A DNA stretch of 64,000 nucleotides from Rhodococcoides kyotonense (GTDB taxonomy: Bacteria; Actinomycetota; Actinomycetes; Mycobacteriales; Mycobacteriaceae): NCBI RefSeq assembly GCF_001645385.1, contig NZ_LVHI01000020.1, positions 1 through 64,000 on the forward strand, written 5' to 3'. Positions 8,730 to 17,784 of the stretch are shown here, in pieces; the stretch's first letter is position 1, and the number at the start of each line of letters is the position of its first letter. A program made the translations under genes and the position numbers. The notes beneath the pieces were generated by a model. It was not told where the DNA came from. It made no database searches and worked only from the letters and a program-made list of their open reading frames with translations.

Positions 8730-9926
8730 GTGCATGAGCAGGTTGAACGGACAAATCGGACTCGGTTGTTGTGGTTGATCACAGCGATCGCGGCACTGGC
8801 GGCGCTCGTCGCAGGGTGCACCATCGGTTCCGACGGAGGATCCACCGGAAGCGCCGCGTCGACGACGGAGGCTCCGCCGGTCGCGAAGGTAACTCAGAAC
8901 CCGACCGACGGGGCCGAGGACGTCAGTCCGATCGCCCCGATTTCGGTGTCCGTCGCGAACGGAACCCTGAACGAGGTCACGCTGACGAACCCCTCCGGGA
9001 AGGTCGTCCAGGGCGCACTGGCCCCGGACAAGGCGTCGTACACGATCACCGAGCCACTCGGTTACGGATCGGAATACACGTGGGCGGGTGAAGCGGTCGG
9101 TACCGACGGCAAGACCGTCGACGTCGAAGGCAGCTTCACGACCGTCGAACCGGACAGTCGAACGTCGGTGAGCACGAACATCGGCGACGGCCAGGAGGTC
9201 GGCATCGCAGCGCCGATCATTCTGCAGTTCGACCAGTCGATCGAGAACAAGGCGGCCGTCGAACAGCGGTTGACGGTGACGACCAACCCGCCTACGCCCG
9301 GTGCATGGGCGTGGTTCCCGGACGACAACGGCTCGCGCGTGCACTGGCGTCCGACGAACTACTGGGCTCCGGGCACGACGGTGTCGGTGCAGGCGAACCT
9401 GTACGGGGTCGACTACGGCGGCGGTGCCTACGGTGCCGACGACGTGACCCTCGACTTCACCATCGGCCGCAGTCAGATCGTCAAGGCGGAGGCCACCAGT
9501 CACCGCATGCAGGTGGTGCGCGACGGCGAGACCATCATGGACATCCCGGTCAGCTACGGCGAGGGCAACGAGACGCGCAACGTCACGCGCAGCGGCATCC
9601 ACGTCGTGACCGAGAAGCACGAGGACTTCCTGATGTCGAACCCGCCGTTCTACGAGAACGTCCGCGAACGCTGGGCGGTGCGAATCTCCAACAACGGTGA
9701 GTTCATCCACGCGAACCCGTTGACGACGGGTGTGCAGGGCGCGTCGAACGTGACGAACGGGTGTATCAATCTGTCGACCGAGGATGCGCAGCAGTACTTC
9801 GGGACGGCGATGTACGGGGATCCGGTCGAGGTGACGGGAACGTCGATCGACCTGTCGGCTGCCGACGGCGATCTGTACGACTGGGCGATCGACTGGCCGA
9901 CCTGGGAATCCATGGGTGCGGCGTAG
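8730..9926 (+). CDS. L,D-transpeptidase lipoprotein (LdtMt5-like)
   Basis: The 398-residue precursor has a signal peptide with lipobox LVAGC (Cys30), a low-complexity Ser/Thr linker, Ig-like domains, and a C-terminal YkuD catalytic domain. It should form 3-3 cross-links in peptidoglycan at the outer membrane face of the cytoplasmic membrane. The nucleophile is Cys345. The local motif is NVTNGCIN rather than the usual S/T-H-G-C, so the histidine next to the glycine is Asn here. Gene order (murB upstream, SDR, ROK and mshA downstream) points to the LdtMt5 (lprQ, Rv0483) branch. GTG 8730 is chosen; an in-frame ATG at 8691 would add 13 residues before the signal peptide. Confidence 0.88.
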   Translation: MHEQVERTNRTRLLWLITAIAALAALVAGCTIGSDGGSTGSAASTTEAPPVAKVTQNPTDGAEDVSPIAPISVSVANGTLNEVTLTNPSGKVVQGALAPDKASYTITEPLGYGSEYTWAGEAVGTDGKTVDVEGSFTTVEPDSRTSVSTNIGDGQEVGIAAPIILQFDQSIENKAAVEQRLTVTTNPPTPGAWAWFPDDNGSRVHWRPTNYWAPGTTVSVQANLYGVDYGGGAYGADDVTLDFTIGRSQIVKAEATSHRMQVVRDGETIMDIPVSYGEGNETRNVTRSGIHVVTEKHEDFLMSNPPFYENVRERWAVRISNNGEFIHANPLTTGVQGASNVTNGCINLSTEDAQQYFGTAMYGDPVEVTGTSIDLSAADGDLYDWAIDWPTWESMGAA

Positions 9927-9930
9927 CACC

Positions 9931-9986
9931 CGTGCGTGCGAATGTACAGCCCGCTGTACATTCGCACGCACGTGCGCCGAAGGCGC
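9931..9986. repeat. Dispersed palindrome type A, copy 1, with stop-codon-abutting hairpin
   Basis: A perfect 19-bp inverted repeat (9931-9949 with 9954-9972, loop CCCG) is followed by a 5-bp hairpin with 3-nt loop (9974-9986). Read on the minus strand, the small hairpin GCGCC-TTC-GGCGC starts at the base after the TAG stop of the SDR gene. The element sits between convergent genes and probably terminates both. Confidence 0.9.
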
Positions 9987-10742
9987 CTACGTCCGGTGGA
10001 ACCGCCCCGGGCTGGCCTGATCCCGCGGCTTGATGATGATCTGGTCGAGGTTGACGTGCGACGGGCGCGACGCCACGAAGCCGATGACCTCGGCGATGTC
10101 CTTGGCCACCAGCGGCGTGATGCCCTGGTAGACGGCGTCGGCCTTGGACTCGTCGCCGTCGAAACGCACGAGCGAGAATTCGGTCTCGACGGCACCGGGC
10201 GCGATCTCGGTGAGCCGCACCGGCTTGCCGAGCAGTTCACCGCGCAACGTACGGTGCAGCACCGCCTGAGCATGCTTCGCGGACGTGTAGCCCGAGCCGT
10301 TGTCGTACGCCTCGAACGCCGCGACCGACGTGATGGTGACCACAAGGCCGTCGCCCGATTCGATCAGCTTGGGCAGCAGAGCCTTCGTGACGCGCAGCGT
10401 GCCGAGCACGTTGGTCTCCCACATCCAGCGCCAGTCGTCGAGGTCGGCGTCGATGACGGGCGCGAGGCCCTTGGCGCCACCCGCGTTGTTGATCAACACG
10501 TGCACGCGGGGAATCACGGCGGTGAACGCTGCGACGGAGTCTTCGTCGGTGACGTCCAATTGCAGTGCGGTGCCACCGATTTCGGCGGCGAGCTTCTCGA
10601 GGCGGTCGACGCGACGCGCCCCGATCACGACGTGGTAGCCCTGCTCGGCCAGTTGGCGAGCGGCGGCCTCACCGATGCCCGAGCTGGCTCCGGTGACAAC
10701 GGCGACACGGGCGTCGGACGAGATTTGTTCGGACAATGTCAT
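9987..10742 (-). CDS. Short-chain dehydrogenase/reductase
   Basis: The 251-residue classical SDR binds NAD(P) through TGASSGIG near residue 20, has the NNAG motif, the active-site serine in TSVAAF and the catalytic Tyr-x-x-x-Lys in GYTSAKH. It resembles the YdfG-like serine/3-hydroxy acid dehydrogenase group, as does mycobacterial Rv0484c in the same gene order; the natural substrate is unknown. ATG 10742 gives the usual short N-terminus before the Rossmann strand. The stop TAG abuts the dispersed hairpin element. Confidence 0.9.
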   Translation of the reverse strand: MTLSEQISSDARVAVVTGASSGIGEAAARQLAEQGYHVVIGARRVDRLEKLAAEIGGTALQLDVTDEDSVAAFTAVIPRVHVLINNAGGAKGLAPVIDADLDDWRWMWETNVLGTLRVTKALLPKLIESGDGLVVTITSVAAFEAYDNGSGYTSAKHAQAVLHRTLRGELLGKPVRLTEIAPGAVETEFSLVRFDGDESKADAVYQGITPLVAKDIAEVIGFVASRPSHVNLDQIIIKPRDQASPGRFHRT

Positions 10743-10787
10743 GTGCCGAATTCTAGTCTCAGGCGTCTGCCGCTCGCGGGGCGAGGA

Positions 10788-10816
10788 TTGGTGATCGGCC
10801 GCAGAAGTGCTAATTT
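10788..10816 (+). promoter_or_regulatory. Putative promoter of a leaderless short ORF
   Basis: TTGGTG (10788-10793) and TAATTT (10811-10816) are separated by 17 nt. The expected start point about 7 nt downstream would fall on or next to the ATG at 10824, so the short ORF could be translated leaderlessly. The hexamers match the vegetative consensus only partly. Confidence 0.4.
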
Positions 10817-10823
10817 GGCGGTC

Positions 10824-10937
10824 ATGTCCGCCAGCCACACGCCAGCTCTGCGCGTCACCTATGTGACCGCTGCCCTGGGTTCTCGGCTGCCGCTTCCTCG
10901 CGAACTGTGTTGTATCGGTTTCGGAGTCCGTCGCTAG
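10824..10937 (+). CDS. Short ORF (37 aa) upstream of the ROK regulator, possible leader peptide
   Basis: The reading frame encodes 37 residues and carries a Cys-Cys pair near its end (RELCCIGFG), followed by RR and a TAG stop. It has no Shine-Dalgarno, but a putative promoter ends just before the ATG. Leaderless Cys-containing short ORFs act as cysteine-responsive attenuators in mycobacteria. The downstream genes include mshA, the first enzyme of mycothiol (a cysteine-containing thiol) synthesis, which makes such a role thinkable but unproven. It could be a chance ORF. Confidence 0.35.
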   Translation: MSASHTPALRVTYVTAALGSRLPLPRELCCIGFGVRR

Positions 10938-11040
10938 TTCTGTGCGACGGCGTGCTCGCATTCTCGTTTCTGCGCTGCTCTGACCGATTCATGCACCACC
11001 CGTTCCTTGTCGTACGGGTCTATTGCCGAGGACGAAACAC

Positions 11041-12321
11041 GTGTCACTTGCCACTCTTCCGAAAACGTCTCCCGCTGCGTCTCGCCGGGGTACCCGTTCC
11101 ACGCCCGGTGCTCAGCGACCGACGCAGAACAGCAGGGTTCAGGTCGTCGCTCCCGACCTGCGTATCGCCGACAGTCCCGCAGCCTCGGTGCTGCGCCTTG
11201 CGTCGGCTCGCGGTCCCATTTCGCGCGACGTAGCCGCTCGCGCAACAGGTTTGAGCATCGCCACGGTCAACCGGCAGGTGGCGTCGCTGCTCGGTGCAGG
11301 GTTGCTCCGCGAACGCGGCGACCTCACGACGTCGGGCGCCATCGGCCGTCCGCGGGTGCCGTTCGAGGTCAATCACGAGCCCTTCTCGACGGTGGGCATC
11401 CACATCGGCGCCCTCGTCACCGGCATCGTCGTCGGTGATCTGCGCGGTCGCATTCTCGGTGCGGTCGAGATTCCCACTCCGGGCGGGCCTGCCGAGGTCG
11501 CGCTGCGTGCGATCACCCGCAGTGCGTCCGCATTCGCTGCTCGGTGGCACCGTCGCACCCCGCTGTGGGTCGGCGTCGCGCTCGGTGGTCGTGTCGACGC
11601 GGCCACCGGATCGGTCGACCATCCCCGCCTCGGCTGGGAGAACGCGCAGGTCGGCACCATCGTCGGCGGCGGAATGGGTCTGCCGGTCTCGGTGTCCGGT
11701 CACGTCGAGGCGATGGCCGCGTCGGAGCTGTTGCTGACGCCCGCCCGAGCCGACGCCGCGCCGACGGGGACGAGCCTGTTCTTCTATGCGCGTGAAACCG
11801 CCGGTATCGCGTTGACGATCGACGGTCGTGTGCACACGCCGTCGACCGGTCCCGGTTCCATCGCGCATCTGCCCACCGGCTCGAATGCGCTGTGCGCGTG
11901 CGGGAACCGCGGATGCCTCGAAGCATCCGTCAGCGATCGCGCTGTGCTCGCCGCAGCGATCGAACGCGGAGTGCTCGCTCCCGGTGCCTCCGTCGCCGAT
12001 CTGTACCGGGCAGCGCACGACGGTTCGGCGGGTGCGCGGGACATTCTCGTCGAACGCGCGCAGATCCTCGGCCGCACCGTGGGTCTGCTACGCGATCTGT
12101 TCAACCCGGATCGCGTCGTGCTCGGTGGCCAGGCGTTCACCGAGTACGAGGCCGGTCTGCCTCACGTCGCCGAAGCGTTCGGACGCACGTCGACGTTGCC
12201 GCGCAAGGACATTCGAGTCACCGGCTTCGGGAACAAGGTCCAGGAGTACGCGGCGGCGGTCGTCTCGCTCAGCTCGGTGTACTCGGATCCGCTCGCATCG
12301 ATGAGACGTGCCGCTGCCTGA
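11041..12321 (+). CDS. ROK-family transcriptional repressor
   Basis: The 426-residue protein has an N-terminal winged helix-turn-helix (about 45-105, ISRDVAARATGLSIATVNRQVASLLGAG region) and a sugar-kinase-like ROK domain with the CACGNRGCLE zinc-binding signature. ROK repressors usually sense a sugar or sugar phosphate. Its neighbours (SDR, hydrolase, mshA) match Rv0485 in M. tuberculosis. I prefer GTG 11041 (VSLATLPKTS) with GAGG about 10 nt upstream; TTG 11023 is an in-frame alternative. The region 10743-11040 holds the leader ORF and its promoter. Confidence 0.88.
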   Translation: MSLATLPKTSPAASRRGTRSTPGAQRPTQNSRVQVVAPDLRIADSPAASVLRLASARGPISRDVAARATGLSIATVNRQVASLLGAGLLRERGDLTTSGAIGRPRVPFEVNHEPFSTVGIHIGALVTGIVVGDLRGRILGAVEIPTPGGPAEVALRAITRSASAFAARWHRRTPLWVGVALGGRVDAATGSVDHPRLGWENAQVGTIVGGGMGLPVSVSGHVEAMAASELLLTPARADAAPTGTSLFFYARETAGIALTIDGRVHTPSTGPGSIAHLPTGSNALCACGNRGCLEASVSDRAVLAAAIERGVLAPGASVADLYRAAHDGSAGARDILVERAQILGRTVGLLRDLFNPDRVVLGGQAFTEYEAGLPHVAEAFGRTSTLPRKDIRVTGFGNKVQEYAAAVVSLSSVYSDPLASMRRAAA

Positions 12322-12340
12322 TCCGACGGACCTCACTGTC

Positions 12341-13189
12341 ATGATGTCGACCATGGCAACGAGAGGACCGGTGCGTCAGGCCACCGGAATCGACGGGACC
12401 AACATCGTCTACCGCGTGTCGGGCGCACCGTCGGGCCGACCGCTCGTGCTGCTGCACGGGTGGGCGCAGTCGTCGGCCTGCTGGGGTGATTCGGTGCTCA
12501 CCGAGCTGGCCGCGACGTACCGGGTCATCGCCGTCGACCTCCGCGGTCACGGCTACTCGGACGCACCGACGAGCGGCTACGACGACTCGAAGATCTGGGC
12601 GGGCGACGTCGACGCCGTGCTGACCGCGGAAGGAATCACGTCCGACGCCGTTCTTCTCGGCTGGTCGTACGGCGGGCTCGTCATCTGCGACTACCTCTCC
12701 GTGCACGGCACCGACGCGGTGTCCGGCATCGTCCTCGTCGGCGCGATCACGAGCATCGGGCGGGGTGAGAAGGGCGGCCGCGTCGGGACGTCCATGCGGG
12801 CAGCGATTCCCGACGCGATGGCCGAGGAACCGCGGGTCGCGATTCGCGCGTTGGGCAGTTTCGGCAACGCTCTGACCGGCCCGGTCGACGGAAAGGGTGC
12901 GCAGGCGCAGGCGCTGTTCGGGCTGACGCTCGCGACGCCGCCGCGGGTGCGGGCCGCGCTGTTCGACCGCGCCGCGTCGAACGACGAACTGCTGCGCACC
13001 CTGGACGTGCCCGCCCTCGTACTGCACGGTACGGAGGACACCGTCGTCGACGTGTCCGCCGGCCGTCACGCTGCGTCGCTGATCCCGACGGTGACGGAGT
13101 CCTACTGGGACGGGGTCGACCACGGCCCGTTCGTCGCCGACCCCGAACGGTTCCTCAGCGATGTCTCGGCCTTCGTGGACGGGCTGTAA
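12341..13189 (+). CDS. Alpha/beta-hydrolase
   Basis: The 282-residue protein has the alpha/beta-hydrolase fold with HGW oxyanion segment, nucleophile Ser in GWSYGG, acid Asp in GTEDTVV and His in VDHGPF. It is close in layout to non-heme chloroperoxidase/esterase-like hydrolases; substrate unknown. ATG 12341 (MMSTMATRG) is chosen; a GTG at 12308 would overlap the ROK gene by 14 nt and is also possible. It sits between the ROK repressor and mshA in the same direction. Confidence 0.85.
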   Translation: MMSTMATRGPVRQATGIDGTNIVYRVSGAPSGRPLVLLHGWAQSSACWGDSVLTELAATYRVIAVDLRGHGYSDAPTSGYDDSKIWAGDVDAVLTAEGITSDAVLLGWSYGGLVICDYLSVHGTDAVSGIVLVGAITSIGRGEKGGRVGTSMRAAIPDAMAEEPRVAIRALGSFGNALTGPVDGKGAQAQALFGLTLATPPRVRAALFDRAASNDELLRTLDVPALVLHGTEDTVVDVSAGRHAASLIPTVTESYWDGVDHGPFVADPERFLSDVSAFVDGL

Positions 13190-13222
13190 CGCGGGGTCTG
13201 TGGACGTCCGTACTGTGGAGGC

Positions 13223-14563
13223 GTGCAGACTGGAGCGGTGAGTGGACGCCAGCTGAACCGGGTTGCTGTGCTGTCGCTGCATACGTCTCCGCTGGCGCAG
13301 CCCGGTATGGGCGACGCGGGCGGCATGAACGTGTACGTGCTGCAGTCGGCCAAGGAGCTGGCGAAACGCGGTGTGCAGGTCGAGATCTTCACCCGCGCGA
13401 CGTCGTCGTCCGACGAGCCGGTGCGTGAAGCGGCGCCGGGTGTGCTGGTGCGCAACATCGTCGCCGGGCCGTTCGAGGGCCTCGACAAGCAGGATCTCCC
13501 GACGCAGCTCTGCGCGTTCGCCGCGGGTGTCCTGCGCGAGGAAGCGCGTCACGACGCCGGTTACTACGACCTCGTTCACTCTCATTACTGGCTCTCGGGT
13601 CAGGTCGGGTGGCTGGCTCGCGACAGGTGGGGCGTCCCGCTCGTCCACACCGCTCATACGTTGGCGGCCGTCAAGAACGCGTCGCTCGCGGCAGGCGACT
13701 CTCCCGAACCGCCCGCTCGGCAGATCGGTGAGCAGCAGGTCGTCGCGGAGGCGGATCGGCTGATCGCCAACACCTCCGAGGAAGCCAAGCAGCTGATCGA
13801 GATCTACGGTGCATCCGCCGACGCGGTCGACGTCGTCGCCCCCGGCGCCGATCTGCATCAGTACCACCCGGGCGACATGCTCGCGGCGCGAGCGCACTTG
13901 GGTATCGATCCACGTGAAACCGTCGTCGCGTTCGTGGGTCGGATCCAGCCGTTGAAGGCGCCCGACGTGTTGCTGAAGGCTGCGGCGGAACTGTGCGCGC
14001 GGGAACCCGAACTGCCACTTCGCATTCTGGTCGTCGGCGGTCCGTCGGGGAGCGGGCTCGACCGGCCGGACAGTCTCATCGAGCTCGTCGACGAACTCGG
14101 AATATCGACCCGGGTGACGTTCCTGCAGCCGCAGCCGTCGAACGTGCTGGCGCAGATCTATCGGGCCGCGAATGTCGTTGCGGTGCCGAGCTACAACGAA
14201 TCCTTCGGCCTCGTCGCGATCGAGGCGCAGGCGTGTGGCACTCCGGTCATCGCGGCCGACGTCGGTGGACTCGGGGTGGCTGTGCGGTCCGGTGAGACGG
14301 GCGTTCTGGTGCAGGGGCACCGGACGGACGACTGGGCGCGTGCGCTCGGTGACATGCTTCGCGACCGAGACGCGTTGGCGCGCATGGCGTCTGCCGCGCC
14401 TCGGCATGCGTCCGAATTCTCGTGGGAGCACACGGCCGAGGGACTGCTCGAGAGTTATCGAGCCGCGCAGTTCCACTTCGCCTTGGGTGAAGCGCCCAGC
14501 GAGTTCTCGCCGCGCCGCACGCGCGGTCTGTCGAAGCTACGACGAGGAGTGGTCAAGGCATGA
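13223..14563 (+). CDS. mshA: D-inositol-3-phosphate glycosyltransferase (mycothiol synthesis)
   Basis: MshA transfers GlcNAc from UDP-GlcNAc to 1-L-myo-inositol 1-phosphate, the first step of mycothiol synthesis in the cytosol. The 446-residue GT4 enzyme shows the MshA N-terminal loop ([22 protein letters not shown]), HSHYWLSG, the [10 protein letters not shown] donor-site motif and the E-x7-E signature ([21 protein letters not shown]). Start is GTG 13223. It overlaps the YbjN-like gene by 4 nt (ATGA), as in mycobacteria (Rv0486-Rv0487). Confidence 0.97.
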   Translation: MQTGAVSGRQLNRVAVLSLHTSPLAQPGMGDAGGMNVYVLQSAKELAKRGVQVEIFTRATSSSDEPVREAAPGVLVRNIVAGPFEGLDKQDLPTQLCAFAAGVLREEARHDAGYYDLVHSHYWLSGQVGWLARDRWGVPLVHTAHTLAAVKNASLAAGDSPEPPARQIGEQQVVAEADRLIANTSEEAKQLIEIYGASADAVDVVAPGADLHQYHPGDMLAARAHLGIDPRETVVAFVGRIQPLKAPDVLLKAAAELCAREPELPLRILVVGGPSGSGLDRPDSLIELVDELGISTRVTFLQPQPSNVLAQIYRAANVVAVPSYNESFGLVAIEAQACGTPVIAADVGGLGVAVRSGETGVLVQGHRTDDWARALGDMLRDRDALARMASAAPRHASEFSWEHTAEGLLESYRAAQFHFALGEAPSEFSPRRTRGLSKLRRGVVKA

Positions 14564-15060
14564 GCGAAGCGCAGTCGCCGAAGGACACCGCCGCATCGAT
14601 CGATGCGATGTTGAAGGAGCGGGAGCTCGAATATCAACGCAAGGACGACAATTCGTTCGTCGTCGAACTCCCGGGCGAGCGCAAGCTGAAGACGACGACG
14701 ATGCTGACCGTCGGCAACCACGGTGTGCGCGTCGAAGCGTTCGTGTGCCGTAAGCCCGACGAGAACTTCGAAGGCGTGTACAAGTATCTGCTTCGGCGCA
14801 ACCGCAGGCTCTACGGCGTGCACTACACGATCGACAAGATCGGCGACATCTATCTGGTCGGCCGTATCTCGACGCACGCCGTGACGGGCGACGAGATCGA
14901 CCGCGTGCTGGGGCAAGTACTCGAAGCCGCCGACGGTGACTTCAACGTTCTGCTCGAACTCGGTTTCGCGGAATCGATCAAACGCGAGTGGGCGTGGCGT
15001 GTGTCGCGCGGGGAATCGTTGGCGAACCTGAAGGCGTTCGAGCACCTGATCGAGGAATAG
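14560..15060 (+). CDS. YbjN-domain protein
   Basis: The 166-residue protein has a YbjN/type III secretion chaperone-like fold (central [28 protein letters not shown]). It is the conserved partner of mshA in Corynebacteriales (Rv0487-like). Its role is unknown. The ATG overlaps the mshA stop by 4 nt, so translation is likely coupled. In mycobacteria gpm1 lies close downstream; here about 15 kb of other genes intervene. Confidence 0.8.
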   Translation: MSEAQSPKDTAASIDAMLKERELEYQRKDDNSFVVELPGERKLKTTTMLTVGNHGVRVEAFVCRKPDENFEGVYKYLLRRNRRLYGVHYTIDKIGDIYLVGRISTHAVTGDEIDRVLGQVLEAADGDFNVLLELGFAESIKREWAWRVSRGESLANLKAFEHLIEE

Positions 15061-15172
15061 CCGACGAAGTCTCGGGTCGGATGTGAAATGGTGCGGACGC
15101 GACGGGCGGCGAGTAGCGTCCCGAATCAGACATAGCAACGAACACCGCACTGCACGATCCATGGAGGAAGTC

Positions 15173-16270
15173 TTGACCGTCGGCACCCGTTCACGTACTC
15201 GGAGACTGGCATTCGGCGGCGTCGCGTCGCTCGGTGCCGTCGCACTCGTCGCCGGATGTGGCTCAGCACCCGACGACAGCGGCTCGGATTCAGGCGGGAG
15301 TGCCTCCGGCGATTTCAAGCCGTGCATGGTCTCCGACGCGGGTGGCTTCGACGACAAGTCGTTCAACCAGCTCGGCTACGAAGGCCTGGTGGAGGCCTCG
15401 GACTCGCTCGGTGTCGAGCCGATCACCGTCGAGTCGGCGTCGCCGACGGACTACAACCCCAACATCTCGAACCTGATCGATCAGGGCTGCAACCTGATCC
15501 TCACCGTCGGCTTCGACCTCGCCGACGCCACCAAGTCCGCCGCCGAGGCGAACACGGACATCGATTTCGCGATCATCGACGATTCGTCGATCGACCTGCC
15601 GAACGTCAAGCCGCTGACCTACGACGCCGCGCAGTCCGCATTCCTCGCGGGATACGCCGCCGCCAGCTTCTCCAAGACCGGCATCGTCGGCACGTTCGGT
15701 GGTTCGCAGCTGCCGACAGTCACCATCTTCATGGACGGCTTCGCCGACGGAGTCAACTACTTCAACCAGCAGAAGAACCGCGACGTGCGCGTCATCGGTT
15801 GGGACGTTCCGTCCCAGAACGGTTCGTTCACCGGCGGATTCGAGGCCAACGCGGTCGCCAAGAACACCGCGCAGGGCCTGATCGACCAGAACGCGGACGT
15901 CATCTTCCCGGTCGGCGGCCCGATCTATCAGAGTGCCGCGCAGGCCATCCGTGACTCGTCGCGTCCCATCGCCCTGATCGGCGCCGACGCCGATGTCTAC
16001 GAATCGGATCCGTCGGTCGGCGACCTGCTGCTGACGTCGGTCACGAAGGGGCTCAAGCCCAGCGTGGACGAGGTCGTCGCGAATTCCGGTGGGGGATCGT
16101 TCGACAACGCGCCCTACGTCGGAACGCTCGAGAACGACGGCGTCGGCATCGCGCCGTTCCACGACTACGAGTCGCAGGTCGATCCGGCACTGCAGGGCGA
16201 ACTCGACGCGATCAAGGCAGGCATCGTCGACGGCTCCATCACCGTCGAGTCGCCGTCGTCGCCCAAGTAA
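15173..16270 (+). CDS. BMP/PnrA-type nucleoside-binding lipoprotein
   Basis: The 365-residue precursor has a signal peptide and lipobox LVAGC (Cys29), then a periplasmic-binding-protein fold of the BmpA/PnrA family, with VSDAGGFDDKSFNQ at its start. The aromatic and acidic residues of that segment contact the purine nucleoside in PnrA. It should feed the ABC transporter encoded downstream. The TTG at 15173 is chosen because GGAGGAAG (15163-15170) is well placed for it; an in-frame ATG lies at 15161. The next gene starts 14 nt after the stop. Confidence 0.9.
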   Translation: MTVGTRSRTRRLAFGGVASLGAVALVAGCGSAPDDSGSDSGGSASGDFKPCMVSDAGGFDDKSFNQLGYEGLVEASDSLGVEPITVESASPTDYNPNISNLIDQGCNLILTVGFDLADATKSAAEANTDIDFAIIDDSSIDLPNVKPLTYDAAQSAFLAGYAAASFSKTGIVGTFGGSQLPTVTIFMDGFADGVNYFNQQKNRDVRVIGWDVPSQNGSFTGGFEANAVAKNTAQGLIDQNADVIFPVGGPIYQSAAQAIRDSSRPIALIGADADVYESDPSVGDLLLTSVTKGLKPSVDEVVANSGGGSFDNAPYVGTLENDGVGIAPFHDYESQVDPALQGELDAIKAGIVDGSITVESPSSPK

Positions 16271-16284
16271 GTACCACGTAAGCA

Positions 16285-17784
16285 ATGAAGCTCGAACTAC
16301 GCGGCATCACCAAGCGTTTCGGATCGCTCGTCGCCAACGATTCCATCGACCTCGTCGTGGAGCCGGGCGAGATCCATTGCCTGCTCGGCGAGAACGGCGC
16401 AGGCAAATCGACGCTGATGAACGTGCTCAGTGGTCTCTATCGGGCCGAGGAGGGTGACATTCTGCTCGACGGCGTCGAGCAGCATTTCGCCGGACCCGGC
16501 GAGGCCATGAACGCCGGAATCGGCATGGTGCACCAGCACTTCATGCTGATTCCGGTGTTCACCGTGGCCGAGAACATCATCCTCGGCCACGAGACCACCA
16601 GGAGCGGCGGACGTCTCGATCTCGACGCGGCACGCGCGCTCGTCCGCGAGATATCGGGACGCTTCGGGTTCGACCTCGACCCCGACGCGCGCGTCGACGA
16701 GCTCCCCGTCGGCGTGCAACAGCGCGTCGAGATCATCAAAGCCCTCAGTCGCGACGCGAAAGTGCTCGTGTTCGACGAGCCGACGGCCGTTCTCACCCCG
16801 CAGGAAACCGACGACCTCATGCGCATCATGCGCGAGCTCGCCGCGTCGGGAACCACGATCGTGTTCATCACGCACAAGCTGCGCGAGGTGCGCGAGGTGG
16901 CCGACCGGATCACCGTCATCCGGCTCGGCAAGGTCGTCGGCGAGGCCGAGCCCACGGCGTCGAATGCGGAACTGGCCGCGCTCATGGTCGGTCGCGACGT
17001 GCAGCTGACCGTGTCGAAGGCGCCCGCGACGCCGGGCGACGCTGCACTGTCGATCAAGAATCTGACCGTTTTCGACGCCGGCGGCCACACGGTGGTCGAC
17101 GACGTCAGCCTCGACGTCCGGTCCGGAGAGATTCTCGCGATCGCCGGTGTCCAGGGGAACGGCCAGAGCGAGTTCGTCGAGGCGCTGCTCGGCGCCCGTG
17201 AACGTCTCACCGGCGAGATCGTCCTCGACGGTGTCTCGCTCGTCGGGTCGTCGGTCCACGACGTACTCGGTGCGGGCGTCGGATTCGTTCCCGAGGATCG
17301 CACCGTTCACGGGCTCGTCGGCGAATTCTCGATCGCCGAGAACCTGATGCTCGACCGATCGACCGGAGAGCCGTTCGTGCGTCGCGGTGCGATACGCCGC
17401 GATTACCTCGACGCGTTCGCCGCCGAGAAGGTCGAGGAATTCGACGTACGAACCCCGAGTATCGGCACCGCCGTCGGCCGGCTGTCCGGCGGTAACCAGC
17501 AGAAGGTCGTGCTCGCCCGCGAATTGAGCAGGGAGCTGCGGCTTTTCGTGGCCTCGCAGCCGACGCGTGGTATCGACGTCGGCTCGATCGAGTTCGTGCA
17601 CAAACGCATCGTCGCGACGCGGGACGCGGGCGTGCCGGTGATCGTCGTGTCCAGCGAACTCGACGAGGTCGCAGCACTCGCCGATCGCATCGCCGTCATG
17701 TATCGCGGACGGATCGTCGGCATCGTTCCGGCCGACACGTCACGCGAAGTTCTGGGATTGATGATGGGTGGAGAACATGGCTGA
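16285..17784 (+). CDS. Nucleoside ABC transporter, double ATPase subunit (NupA/YufO-like)
   Basis: The 499-residue protein carries two ABC domains, as in sugar and nucleoside importers of this class. The first has a canonical Walker A (GENGAGKST) and LPVGVQQRVEI; the second has a degenerate P-loop (GVQGNGQSE) with LSGGNQQKV, the usual pattern in which one site is less active. It powers import through the two permeases encoded next. Its stop overlaps the first permease gene. Confidence 0.93.
   Translation: MKLELRGITKRFGSLVANDSIDLVVEPGEIHCLLGENGAGKSTLMNVLSGLYRAEEGDILLDGVEQHFAGPGEAMNAGIGMVHQHFMLIPVFTVAENIILGHETTRSGGRLDLDAARALVREISGRFGFDLDPDARVDELPVGVQQRVEIIKALSRDAKVLVFDEPTAVLTPQETDDLMRIMRELAASGTTIVFITHKLREVREVADRITVIRLGKVVGEAEPTASNAELAALMVGRDVQLTVSKAPATPGDAALSIKNLTVFDAGGHTVVDDVSLDVRSGEILAIAGVQGNGQSEFVEALLGARERLTGEIVLDGVSLVGSSVHDVLGAGVGFVPEDRTVHGLVGEFSIAENLMLDRSTGEPFVRRGAIRRDYLDAFAAEKVEEFDVRTPSIGTAVGRLSGGNQQKVVLARELSRELRLFVASQPTRGIDVGSIEFVHKRIVATRDAGVPVIVVSSELDEVAALADRIAVMYRGRIVGIVPADTSREVLGLMMGGEHG

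Noticed and set aside
7032-9971. A continuous open frame of about 980 codons on the minus strand
   Set aside because: It lies opposite the MBL/Rieske and L,D-transpeptidase genes, is Arg/Val/Asp-rich without domains, and is the usual high-GC antisense shadow.
12269-14476. A 735-codon minus-strand open frame
   Set aside because: It is antisense to the hydrolase and mshA, which have clear motifs; the translation is low-complexity.
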